Source: an uncultured bacterium (GTDB lineage: Bacteria; Patescibacteriota; Minisyncoccia; Phycocordibacterales; UBA9973). Taken from it: DNA of 8,718 nt. The position numbers and the translations under genes are program-made. Shown here piece by piece: positions 1 through 6,468 of the stretch; positions within the stretch are counted from its first letter, which is position 1, and each line of letters begins with the position of its first letter. Below the pieces are notes generated by a model. The model did not search any database. It saw nothing but the letters and a program-made list of their open reading frames with translations, and had not been told where the DNA came from. The stretch lies in contig CALAYS010000120.1 in assembly GCA_937895515.1 (NCBI GenBank), forward strand, positions 1 to 8,718, in the 5' to 3' direction.

Positions 1-62
1 TCTAAACTCTAAACTCTAAACTCTAAACTCTAAACTCTAAACTCTAAACTCTAAACTCTAAA
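1..62. repeat. Telomere-like tandem array of TCTAAAC
   Basis: Almost nine head-to-tail copies of the 7-mer TCTAAAC (reverse strand GTTTAGA) start at the first base and break at position 63. The array is cut by the window edge, so its true length is unknown. The reverse-strand permutation TTTAGAG differs by one base from the plant and algal telomere unit TTTAGGG. This could be a genome or contig end, or an internal satellite; the sequence does not decide. Confidence 0.9.
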
Positions 63-262
63 GTGCATTTCCAATATATAATACACAAATTATGTTTTAT
101 AAGTCTTCCAGCATCTAAACTTTAGAGTGTATTTCCAATATACAAGTTATAAATTATGTTTTACAGGTCTTCTGGCATCTAAACTTTAAAGTATATTTTT
201 ATGAGTCTTTCAACATATAACTTTAAAGTGTATTTCCAATATACAAATTACAAAGCATATTT
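57..262. repeat. Degenerate ~64-bp tandem repeats
   Basis: Four imperfect units begin at about 57, 114, 178 and 216. The unit at 114-177 is 64 bp; the unit at 178-215 has lost about 26 bp. Units share the order TCTAAACTTTAAAGTGTATTT, then CCAATATAC, an AT stretch ending in ATGTTTTA, and GTCTTC(C/T)(A/G)GCA. Units two and three begin with TCTAAAC and unit one with the variant TCTAAAG, so the 7-mer array and this repeat look related. No coding potential is visible. Confidence 0.75.
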
Positions 263-309
263 ATATTAGAGAATACACTTTGTGATTTGCGCGTTGTAAA
301 TACACTTTA
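224..309. repeat. Inverted repeat of the satellite core
   Basis: TAAAGTGTATTT at 224-235 is perfectly inverted as AAATACACTTTA at 298-309, and a second inverted copy, AATACACTTT, lies at 272-281. The repeat core therefore switches orientation here, giving a potential large hairpin with a 62-nt loop. The remaining sequence from 310 to 439 is AT-rich 5' flank of the next gene with no other structure I can support. Confidence 0.65.
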
Positions 310-439
310 GAAATTACAATACCATTATTACCATTACAACTAACACAAAATATAGCCATGCCATATTTGGACATTGCATGGTGCAAAAGAGAATTTTTTT
401 GGTTTGAAAAGATATTCCGAAAAGATTTTTTGAGAAAAC

Positions 440-1324
440 ATGACAGAGGGCCCACTTTCAATAGAAAGTATAGAACGTCTATATTGGCTTACATTTTTTT
501 CGGAAACATCCCCTTTCCAAATTAGAGATAAATATGAATGTCCTTTTATTGCAGGTAAAACAGGACCCCCATATTTACTTGAGGACAAAATCACAAAAAG
601 AAAGGTATATTTAGGGGCATCAGTAACTGTTCATGATCTTTGGGACAAACAAAATCTCGATGTAATTTTTGATGGTATAGATGTAGAGGAGGATTGTTTT
701 TCTATTTTATTTCCTTTGGCCAAAATTACTGGAAATAGGCTTCTTCTTTTTGGTAAATGGGTTTTAAGTGGAGTTGGTTCATTATTTAATATCCAAGTAT
801 CAAAGGTTGTTGGACATGCAACCATGGTAATTATAGAAAAGAAATACAACAAAATAAAGATTTTTACATTAGATCCCAAAGCATGTTCATTTGATGACAG
901 TTATCTCCTATCCTTTCTTAAATTGGTAAAAAAAAGAATTGCTCCGAAAAATGACAAATTGGTCGAAATTAATAGAATATTTTGTGGGTTTCAATCCTTA
1001 ATAGACAACACACACTGCGTATATTTTATTTTCAAAATGATTTATGCATATCTTTGTGGAGAGATCTTTTGTTCAAATTCTTATCTATTGACTTTTTGGC
1101 TTGAATTTTGTTTTTTAGCAAAGTCTTTCCAAAACGCATTTTTTGGTTGCAATAATGAATTAATAGGAACAAGTAAGAGTTGTCTTTATAAAACAGAAGT
1201 AAGTTTTGTATGGAATCTTTTAAATCCTTCATATGATGACAATGAGGAAGATAAACTATCTATTTTATCAATGTCATCTTCGAACGATTTTACAAATGAA
1301 GCCGGTTTTTCTTTTAGCAGTTAA
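440..1324 (+). CDS. Putative C48-like (Ulp1/adenain-type) cysteine protease
   Basis: A 294-residue protein that I do not recognise as a named gene, but it shows an ordered set of residues expected of clan CE proteases: H126 in VGHATMVIIEKK, D145 in IFTLDPK after a beta strand, Q185 in CGFQSL, and C193 in DNTHCVYFIFKMIYAYL. The order His-Asp-Gln-Cys and the 19-residue His-Asp spacing fit Ulp1, poxvirus I7 and African swine fever virus pS273R. The Gln-Cys spacing of 8 is slightly longer than the usual 6-7. By family knowledge such viral enzymes mature capsid and core polyproteins; a deubiquitinating or deSUMOylating role is equally possible. The C-terminus is acidic and Ser-rich (about residues 265-294). 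The ATG at 440 is the first long-frame start after a T-rich leader. The family call is inference from motif spacing only; coding status is much surer. Confidence 0.6.
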   Translation: MTEGPLSIESIERLYWLTFFSETSPFQIRDKYECPFIAGKTGPPYLLEDKITKRKVYLGASVTVHDLWDKQNLDVIFDGIDVEEDCFSILFPLAKITGNRLLLFGKWVLSGVGSLFNIQVSKVVGHATMVIIEKKYNKIKIFTLDPKACSFDDSYLLSFLKLVKKRIAPKNDKLVEINRIFCGFQSLIDNTHCVYFIFKMIYAYLCGEIFCSNSYLLTFWLEFCFLAKSFQNAFFGCNNELIGTSKSCLYKTEVSFVWNLLNPSYDDNEEDKLSILSMSSSNDFTNEAGFSFSS

Positions 1325-1332
1325 AGCACTCC

Positions 1333-1354
1333 AATATTGTCCTTTAACAATATT
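1333..1354 (+). terminator. Hairpin 8 nt after the protease-like gene
   Basis: AATATTGT (1333-1340) and ACAATATT (1347-1354) form a perfect 8-bp stem with a 6-nt loop, eight bases past the TAA. A wider inverted pair, GCACTCC at 1326-1332 and GGAGTGC at 1375-1381, encloses it. Giant viruses such as mimivirus end and polyadenylate transcripts at such palindromes; applying that here is inference. Confidence 0.5.
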
Positions 1355-1504
1355 TTTAAGGGAATATTTATTGCGGAGTGCCAATATTATATTTTAATAA
1401 ATGGCTATTTTCGGGGAACGCCACCATTTGTTCGAAATAATATTGTCAAAAATGACTCTTCGAAAAAGCAATCACTTTTTTTGGCCACAGGGGGAAGGCG
1501 AATT

Positions 1505-1519
1505 ATAAAAATTTTTTAT
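1505..1519. promoter_or_regulatory. AT palindrome upstream of the recombinase start
   Basis: ATAAAAA and TTTTTAT are separated by a single T, centred at 1512 and ending 16 nt before the ATG at 1536. It may be a promoter or operator element, or simply a low-complexity AT run. Between 1382 and 1504 there is nothing else I can support; a 74-codon frame there begins only with TTG. Confidence 0.2.
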
Positions 1520-1535
1520 GGTAAAACAGTCATAA

Positions 1536-2432
1536 ATGTTAAAACCCCTATTTGGCGGTAAAAAAAATAGACGAAGTGCTGAAGATGCACCAGCTACACC
1601 TGAGGGAATGAAGGGTGGTATTTTTTATATTAGGGTTTCTACTGACAAACAAGAAGAAAAAGGAAATGGGCTAGAATCCCAAAAAGAAATTATTCTGGAC
1701 TTTGCAAAGAAAAATGACGTCCATCAAATCGGAGATTTTTATGTTGAGATTGGATCTGGCGGATCTCCTCTAGAACAAAGACCAAAACTTACTCAAGCTA
1801 TCGCTGATGCTAAGAAACATAATGCATATTTGATTACATCTAAGCTTGATCGATTGTCAAGAAGGGCGTCAATGGTCTGCAATTTTCTAGATGAGGGATT
1901 TAAATTTGTGACTGTTGAATATGGTTTTCAAGCAGAAGCACTCTTTATCAGAATACTAGTAGCGCTTGCCCAAAAAGAAAAAGAACTTATTGGAGAAAGA
2001 ACCAAATTAGGATTGGCACAAGTGAAAAAACGTTATGAAGAAGAATATAAAAGAGATGTTGAACAACTTGGACCAGATAAAGCTATAAAAAAACGTCTTG
2101 GAATTCCTTCCGTTGCAAAAGCTCCCACCCATATATCACATGCTCGTCGTGCAGAAGGATATGATAGAGCGAAAAGATATGTTAATATTTTTATTGAGCC
2201 TACTATTAGAGAACTAAAATCTGAAGGTGTTAAAAACCCAAGCAGAATTTTGATTGCCGAACGACTAAATGAAAAAAAAATAAAAACTGATTATGACAGT
2301 GAATGGACACCATCAATTATTTATCATACTCTCAAAAAGATAGAAAAAGGATCACAACCAAGTGACTCAAGCGGAGATAATCTCTTGCCAGACGCAATGG
2401 TTCCAAAATCTAATGTCATCAAAATTCATTGA
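1536..2432 (+). CDS. Serine recombinase (resolvase/invertase family)
   Basis: The 298-residue protein has the serine recombinase catalytic domain at about residues 28-160: YIRVST with R33 and nucleophile S35, LESQ, EQRPKL with R82, KLDRLSR at 103-109, and the E-helix signature ELIGERT at 150-156. After a basic linker, residues 218-270 form a likely helix-turn-helix DNA-binding domain: PSRILIAERLN, then EWTPSIIYHTLKKI. This order and the C-terminal pattern resemble the small phage-invertase-like recombinases common in Alphaproteobacteria. The enzyme would cut and rejoin DNA at short sites through a phosphoserine bond, perhaps moving or inverting a nearby segment. The ATG at 1536 adds a 24-residue basic tail; M25 at 1608 is an alternative start nearer the domain. 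All key residues are present, so it is probably active. Acquisition from bacteria is inference. Confidence 0.92.
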   Translation: MLKPLFGGKKNRRSAEDAPATPEGMKGGIFYIRVSTDKQEEKGNGLESQKEIILDFAKKNDVHQIGDFYVEIGSGGSPLEQRPKLTQAIADAKKHNAYLITSKLDRLSRRASMVCNFLDEGFKFVTVEYGFQAEALFIRILVALAQKEKELIGERTKLGLAQVKKRYEEEYKRDVEQLGPDKAIKKRLGIPSVAKAPTHISHARRAEGYDRAKRYVNIFIEPTIRELKSEGVKNPSRILIAERLNEKKIKTDYDSEWTPSIIYHTLKKIEKGSQPSDSSGDNLLPDAMVPKSNVIKIH

Positions 2433-2454
2433 TAATTATAAAAATTTGAATTTT
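2421..2454 (+). terminator. Inverted repeat around the recombinase stop
   Basis: AAAATTCA (2421-2428) and TGAATTTT (2447-2454) are perfect 8-bp inverted arms with an 18-nt loop containing the TGA stop. A smaller stem, AAAATT/AATTTT, is nested at 2441-2454. This may mark the transcript end; in AT-rich DNA chance is a real alternative. Confidence 0.3.
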
Positions 2455-2490
2455 CATCTTTTATTCTAGGAATGGCAACCTTGTTGAGTC

Positions 2491-2736
2491 ATGTCGTCAA
2501 GCTCTTGCAATCATTGTCAATCGGACTGCCCCCACGCAATACATTATGAGAATGCCGAATTCTCGTCCTTGTGCCAAAAAGAAGGTTTTTGCTATCTTTG
2601 TGGCAGAAATTATCGTCGTTGCTATGGCGAAGGTAAGTACGGAATGGTACGTATCTTCCGTCAAGACCTAAAGATTTGGCTTTGGATCAATGCTTCTTTG
2701 CTGGATCAATGCTTCTTTGCTGGATTATTACGGTGA
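2491..2736 (+). CDS. Small Cys-rich putative zinc-binding protein, frame-disrupted
   Basis: I do not recognise this 81-residue product. The N-terminal half carries C6-x2-C9-x3-C13 and H15/H18, then C28, C34-x2-C37 in FCYLCGR, and C44, which looks like one or two zinc-binding knuckles. The last residues (LLDQCFFAGLLR) come from the second copy of a 19-bp tandem duplication at 2684-2721. Because 19 is not a multiple of three, the duplication shifts the frame. With one copy removed the frame continues with YYGEKPQPLEEIPPG to a TGA at 2804, giving about 98 residues. The segment is visibly GC-richer than its neighbours, like the RING gene at 5738. It begins 58 bp after the recombinase stop, so co-transcription is possible. 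Probably a decaying or recently mutated gene; function unknown. Confidence 0.5.
   Translation: MSSSSCNHCQSDCPHAIHYENAEFSSLCQKEGFCYLCGRNYRRCYGEGKYGMVRIFRQDLKIWLWINASLLDQCFFAGLLR
2684..2721 (+). repeat. 19-bp perfect tandem duplication
   Basis: GGATCAATGCTTCTTTGCT occurs at 2684-2702 and again at 2703-2721 without mismatch, followed by GGAT of a partial third copy. The perfect match suggests a recent slippage duplication. It lies inside the small Cys-rich gene and changes its reading frame. Confidence 0.97.
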
Positions 2737-2903
2737 AAAGCCTCAACCGTTGGAGGAGATTCCCCCGGGCGTTCTCCCAAAGAGGTGTGTTGACACCACC
2801 CGGTGAATCTGAATACATCGCGTCCCTTCACGAGAATGGAGGGAGGAAATGGTTACAATTAGATCGAGTAATATACGCGATCTTACAAAAAACATTATAT
2901 TAA
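2737..2903 (+). pseudogene. Probable out-of-frame 3' remainder of the Cys-rich gene
   Basis: After the duplication the intact reading would continue to 2804 in one frame. A second frame stays open to a TAA at 2901-2903 and encodes GESEYIASLHENGGRKWLQL followed by DRVIYAILQKTLY, which has ordinary protein-like composition. The raised GC also continues to about 2860. The ancestral gene may therefore have reached 2903 with a second indel near 2790-2805. This is inference from frame openness and composition only. Confidence 0.3.
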
Positions 2904-2921
2904 TATTTAGCTTTGGATTGT

Positions 2922-2935
2922 CTCAAAATTTTGAG
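2922..2935. terminator. 14-bp perfect palindrome in the 2904-3075 gap
   Basis: CTCAAAATTTTGAG is a perfect palindrome 19 nt past the end of the Cys-rich gene remnant. The gap also holds AAAAATTTTT at 3048-3057, about 20 nt beyond the nuclease stop on the minus strand. Either could end transcripts converging here from both sides. No gene is visible in 2904-3075. Confidence 0.35.
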
Positions 2936-3075
2936 TTGCAATGTGGACATTTTTTGATAAAGTGTTTGGGCCAAATATAAAGTTTTGAATGTTGGCTTAA
3001 GCTAAATATGGTCTGGCTTATTATGGCTTTAAACACAAAATTCATATAAAAATTTTTCCAATAATTTATTAGAAA

Positions 3076-4083
3076 TTAACTTATATCAGGCAAAGGCATT
3101 GTAAAGGCTAAAGTTTTAATTTTCTCCGTCCACTTTTTCCTATCTATTTTTAGATCGGCGGCTGATATTTCGCTTGTATCTGGACCTTTAAAAATTTCTC
3201 GACACAGTTCAATATTAACCATTTCCCATGGAAGACTTGGTTCTTTTTCTTTAAAAAGATCAAGATCCCAATTATAAGTTTCCATTTTCTTTAGTATTCC
3301 AACTGGTCCTAATTTGGGAATTCTGAGATTAAAATCACATTCATGCAAAATACAAAAATCAACAAATTGAGAGTGAGTTATTCCTAACTTTTCTATAATC
3401 ACAGAAGGTATTACCGCATCAACTTTTGTTCCTTCGGAAGAATAACCTTTGGAGAAATTTGAAAGAGTCGCATATGCTCCAACAGCATATGTGTCAGTGT
3501 CGGTTGTCCAAACACCATAAAGCAATCCTCTTCGAGAAAGAACACTTGCAAAAATTTCTCCATCATGAGGAGCACGAAAAATAGGTAGGCCAAGAGAATG
3601 TATCTCATCATACAAAGATTGTTCTTCATTCTTTGTAAAAAATATATTTGTAAGAAGGAGTCTAACAAATTCTGGGTATTCTTTTTTCCTAGACAAAATA
3701 TCTAGAGAACCTATTCGGGAACGTTCTTCATCTATAAACGTCTTTATTTTTTCACGACACGTCTTTCTTTTCTGCACTGCAAGTTTTGCTGGATGGGATG
3801 GACCATCAAAAATCCATACCGGAGTTATCCCCGCCATCATCAACTTATAAACAAATCCATACATTTGCTTTATAAGATTCTCGGTTATCAATCCAGAATC
3901 TAATGCCTCCAAAGGATCCTCTATCATTCGAAGCGCATCCTTCATAGCCGACGATTTTGAACGAAAAAGCCACAAACTAGCGTCAATTCCTATAGCTTTA
4001 CCTCGAAGGCTCTCTAAAGGTATAGATTTGAATGCTTCGGGACAAAGTTTTTGCAAATTTTTATTGATGTCCTTAATACCCAT
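3076..4083 (-). CDS. FEN1-like flap endonuclease (XPG/Rad2 family)
   Basis: This structure-specific nuclease would remove 5' flaps and RNA primers during DNA replication and repair. The product is 335 residues from the ATG at 4083, which gives MGIKDINKNL; the family requires Gly2 near the active site. A longer frame starts only with TTG at 4122 and I reject it. Numbered from this Met, the N domain has D34 in GIDASLW (identical to human D34) and D93 in WIFDGP. The I domain has APHDGEIFA with D174 and E176, and TTDTDTYAVG with D195 and D197. D250 in HECDF is followed by an H2TH-like IPKLGPVGILKKM. The first of the two I-domain acids is Asp where FEN1 has Glu158. No C-terminal PCNA-binding QxxLxxFF box is visible. 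It lies 81 bp downstream of the co-directional kinase gene. The family call is firm; activity is inferred. Confidence 0.93.
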   Translation of the reverse strand: MGIKDINKNLQKLCPEAFKSIPLESLRGKAIGIDASLWLFRSKSSAMKDALRMIEDPLEALDSGLITENLIKQMYGFVYKLMMAGITPVWIFDGPSHPAKLAVQKRKTCREKIKTFIDEERSRIGSLDILSRKKEYPEFVRLLLTNIFFTKNEEQSLYDEIHSLGLPIFRAPHDGEIFASVLSRRGLLYGVWTTDTDTYAVGAYATLSNFSKGYSSEGTKVDAVIPSVIIEKLGITHSQFVDFCILHECDFNLRIPKLGPVGILKKMETYNWDLDLFKEKEPSLPWEMVNIELCREIFKGPDTSEISAADLKIDRKKWTEKIKTLAFTMPLPDIS

Positions 4084-4140
4084 TATTTGTTTGTTAAAGA
4101 ATTTTTGGGGAAAAAAGATCAATCTTTGTCTTTTAAGATT

Positions 4141-4164
4141 TTATCCAAAAATATTTTTGGATAA
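4141..4164 (-). terminator. 24-bp perfect palindrome after the kinase stop
   Basis: Arms TTATCCAAAAAT (4141-4152) and ATTTTTGGATAA (4153-4164) are exact reverse complements with no loop base. On the minus strand the palindrome begins directly after the kinase TAA, and it ends 57 nt before the nuclease ATG. Position and perfection fit a giant-virus type 3'-end hairpin, though it could also act in the nuclease promoter. Confidence 0.65.
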
Positions 4165-5157
4165 TTAACGACATTTACCCGCGATACGCGAAAGTTCGAT
4201 TCTAGCTTTTTTCAAATCCATTCTTTGGGAAGGGATAGTATTCATTAAGAAAAGGGAAAGAGTTTTTAATTCTTCTTGAATGCTTGGAGAACCAATAAAA
4301 GCAGACATGGATTTTATTAGATAGCCAAAAGAGTATAGATCAAAACAATGCGATATTTGATAGCTGGGACCGAGATTTCCATTTTTGAAGTATTCGGGCG
4401 CACAATGTGGATAGTTTCGATAATCAGCCTGTATTACTCTGACAACGGCACCTTCGTCTTCAACTTTTCCAAAATCAGATAAGTAAACTCTATCGTTTAC
4501 AACAAGAGCATTGTCTATTTTGAGGTCCATATGAACCTTTCTTTTTAGATGAAGATTTTCTAAATCGAGTGATATCTTAATTAAAGCATTTACAATTTTT
4601 CCATCCCCTTTGCAACTCTCGCGTTGAATAATAGCCCATCGATACAATGCATAATCGGCAAGGGGGAGAATAAAATATCCAAAACCGTCTGACAAAAATG
4701 TTGGTCCAAAGTTTGCTAAGGGGTCGTGAAGTCCAATTCCATTTTCACGAGTTATTTTTGTTTGACGCTTAATGATATCATAAAATTGGGAAGGTTGAGC
4801 CTTTACTGCAACATATTTGCCACTTTTCAAGTCAACAGCTTTGTATACTTTTCCATAAGCTCCTTCCCCAAGTAAATTGAGAAGCACACATCCTCGGCTT
4901 TCAATAACGACGATGTCATATTTGCATTTTACGATTATGGAGGGGGAGCTTGGCTGTTGTAGTTTGTATGGGGTGCTGCTTTTTCCCTTCCCATTAAGGT
5001 TTAGTTCTATATATTTAACTATAGCATCGATTTTATTTTTGGAAAGTTTTAAAGATGCAGTTGATGGTGAATAAAATAAAGCGTTTACGTCTGCTTTTTG
5101 ATAATTCATCTTTCTTTTATCATTTTTTTTTATTCGAATCACTTTATTTTTTACCAT
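4165..5157 (-). CDS. Eukaryotic-type protein kinase
   Basis: The 330-residue protein has a kinase domain at about residues 90-320. The glycine loop is GEGAYGKV at 97-104, the ATP-binding lysine K119 is in VAVKA, the catalytic loop is HMDLKIDN at 209-216 with D211 and N216, and the metal-binding motif DFG is at 228-230. The activation segment ends in CAPEY (252-256), subdomain IX is DLYSFG (273-278), and the distal Arg is R312. All catalytic residues are present, so it should phosphorylate Ser/Thr. The HRD arginine is Met (H-M-D), making it a non-RD kinase that may not need activation-loop phosphorylation. Residues 1-85 are basic and Lys/Ser-rich with no motif I recognise. The ATG at 5157 is used; M17 at 5109 is possible. 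Substrates are unknown; viral homologues typically act on virion or host-signalling proteins. Confidence 0.92.
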   Translation of the reverse strand: MVKNKVIRIKKNDKRKMNYQKADVNALFYSPSTASLKLSKNKIDAIVKYIELNLNGKGKSSTPYKLQQPSSPSIIVKCKYDIVVIESRGCVLLNLLGEGAYGKVYKAVDLKSGKYVAVKAQPSQFYDIIKRQTKITRENGIGLHDPLANFGPTFLSDGFGYFILPLADYALYRWAIIQRESCKGDGKIVNALIKISLDLENLHLKRKVHMDLKIDNALVVNDRVYLSDFGKVEDEGAVVRVIQADYRNYPHCAPEYFKNGNLGPSYQISHCFDLYSFGYLIKSMSAFIGSPSIQEELKTLSLFLMNTIPSQRMDLKKARIELSRIAGKCR

Positions 5158-5242
5158 ATAGTTTTTGATATGGGGTTTAATATATTTTCTTTAGTGTATA
5201 ATTGTAAAATTTTCCATAGAAAAACGTCAGAAATAGAATAAA

Positions 5243-5265
5243 ATGTATCAATTAAAAAGATACAT
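5243..5265. repeat. Short inverted repeat in the kinase 5' flank
   Basis: ATGTATC (5243-5249) and GATACAT (5259-5265) form a 7-bp stem with a 9-nt loop, about 90 nt upstream of the kinase start. A further pair, ACAATTTT near 5293 and AAAATTGT near 5331, lies beyond it. Possible regulatory structure, but the region is too AT-rich for confidence. Confidence 0.25.
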
Positions 5266-5350
5266 AACACATTTATCGTGCAACGAAGCAAATACAATTT
5301 TGTGTGCATAATGGACACCAATATTAAAATAAAATTGTGTTCAATAATAA

Positions 5351-5683
5351 AGTTAGCTATGGCCATACAATGTTGGTTACAAAGTTTAGAACGCAATGTT
5401 TAATGTGCAATATTAGTTACAAAGTTCAGAACACAATATTTAATATGTAATATTTGCTATAGCCATGTAATATTTATTATGAGGTCTGTTATAAATTATA
5501 TATAGCTATACAATATTTTCAGCCAAGCTTTAATGAAATATTTGTCATTAAGTTCAATACAAAGTTATGCAACATTAATTACAAAATTAAGTATACAATG
5601 TCTATCATAACTGATAGTGGTTATAAAGTTAGCTGCAGCCATACAATATTACTTACAAAGTTTGACAAACAGTGTTTAAAGTT
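5351..5683. repeat. AT-rich dispersed repeat cluster, left of the RING gene
   Basis: Variants of AGCTATRGCCATACAAT and TTACAAAGTT recur through this 333-bp gene-free stretch. Two 40-bp units abut exactly, 5368-5407 and 5408-5447, differing at six positions that are all transitions. Weaker copies follow near 5454, 5503, 5562 and 5572. A clear copy at 5629-5660 matches 26 of 32 positions at 6469-6500 beyond the RING gene. The motif AATTACAAAGC also occurs at 246-256 near the left end. No gene is supported here. Confidence 0.75.
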
Positions 5684-5737
5684 CAACGAATTGATTTTTC
5701 CCTATCTTGTAAACAGACATACATCTGGACACCACAA

Positions 5738-6397
5738 ATGTCTACTGCTTCGCATGCCATTGCACACGCTCAAGATTCGCGAGCTTTGTCAAAGCAGATC
5801 GAACGGTTGCACGGACACGGCACTAAACACAAAAGTGCCGCCGCCGCCGCCCATGCTCAGGCCCGAAAAAGGAATTTTCTTGCGCGGAACGCAATCTCCA
5901 TCTCGGAACAAAAATCCAGGTCCAGACTCATCTGCGAATGGAAACAACTTTTCGAACTCATGTCCTATCACTATGAGCGACTCCATTTCATTGCTCCTTA
6001 CAAGAAAGACTTCGATGTTCGGGAAATGAGGATTCAGCAACTCACTGGAATTCATATCTCTCTCATCAACAAGGACATGCCCGTCTTTGGGACTTCGTGC
6101 GATGTTTGTCTTGGATCGGGCTTCGTTCTCAGCGCAGAAATCACGGAAAAGTGTCTGGCTTGCCCTCCTGGGCGAGTTGAATACCCGATGGAGAGCGATG
6201 AGTACTTGGAAAGTCTTCCCGAGTATAAGGTTTGCAGGATTTGCGCCGGTCGCGAGGGGAAGTATCTTCTCATTCCTTGCGGACATGGCCTTTTGTGTGA
6301 GCTTTGCGTTGCTACACAAGATGCTGACAACCACGACCCGGCCTGCCCATTCTGCCGCAAACGTCCGGTAGCCCCCTTTCAGCTCAGGATTTTGTAG
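5738..6397 (+). CDS. RING-finger protein, probable E3 ubiquitin ligase
   Basis: The 219-residue protein ends in a C3HC4 RING at about residues 166-206: C166/C169 in CRIC, C181 and H183 in PCGH, C187/C190 in CELC, and C203/C206 in CPFC. Such domains recruit an E2 enzyme and pass ubiquitin to target proteins, in viruses often host defence proteins. A second Cys cluster precedes it: CDVCLGSG (C121/C124), which has the CxxCxGxG form of DnaJ zinc modules, and CLAC (C139/C142). The N-terminal part is basic and helix-prone with five alanines (34-38) encoded by five GCC codons at 5837-5851. I chose the ATG at 5738, not an in-frame GTG at 5672, because GC content rises sharply there and the upstream part lies in AT-rich repeats. 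The gene is clearly GC-richer than most neighbours and is bracketed by copies of one repeat family. Substrate unknown. Confidence 0.88.
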   Translation: MSTASHAIAHAQDSRALSKQIERLHGHGTKHKSAAAAAHAQARKRNFLARNAISISEQKSRSRLICEWKQLFELMSYHYERLHFIAPYKKDFDVREMRIQQLTGIHISLINKDMPVFGTSCDVCLGSGFVLSAEITEKCLACPPGRVEYPMESDEYLESLPEYKVCRICAGREGKYLLIPCGHGLLCELCVATQDADNHDPACPFCRKRPVAPFQLRIL

Positions 6398-6419
6398 AGA
6401 ACTTGCCTGCCTAGAGCCA

Positions 6420-6454
6420 AAAAAAGACCATTGGGACGCAATGTGTCACAATAT
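6420..6454 (+). promoter_or_regulatory. 3' element copy 1 (quasi-palindrome after RING gene)
   Basis: A 35-nt block contains the 21-nt quasi-palindrome TTGGGACGC-AAT-GTGTCACAA at 6431-6451, which could fold into a stem with one G-A mismatch and one G-U pair. It starts 34 nt past the RING stop codon. It matches the block at 7662-7696 in inverted orientation at 31 of 35 positions without gaps. It may be a transcript 3'-end or RNA stability element, or the end of an inserted element. Confidence 0.6.
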
Positions 6455-6468
6455 TAAAAATTATGAAA

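Noticed and set aside
261..594. Minus-strand frames of 66 and 84 codons near the left end
   Set aside because: They overlap the repeats and the start of the longer plus-strand gene and have no family signal.
1337..1561. 74-codon plus-strand frame between the protease-like gene and the recombinase
   Set aside because: TTG start inside a hairpin and overlap with the recombinase start; no recognisable motif.
4084..4122. 13-residue N-terminal extension of the nuclease
   Set aside because: Its start codon is TTG, and FEN1 proteins begin with MG at the position given by the ATG at 4083.
5151..5396. 81-codon minus-strand frame with hydrophobic content
   Set aside because: It begins only with TTG, lies in AT-rich repeats and overlaps the kinase start; hydrophobicity follows from AT-rich codons.
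5351..5683. CRISPR-like array
   Set aside because: Repeats are degenerate, some directly adjacent without spacers, and no cas genes are present.
5672..5737. 22-residue N-terminal extension of the RING protein from a GTG
   Set aside because: It lies in AT-rich repeat sequence before the sharp GC rise, and non-ATG starts are unlikely for a eukaryotic virus.
5789..6334. 181-codon minus-strand frame
   Set aside because: It lies fully antisense to the RING gene, whose Cys spacing is clear. Long antisense frames are expected in GC-richer coding DNA.
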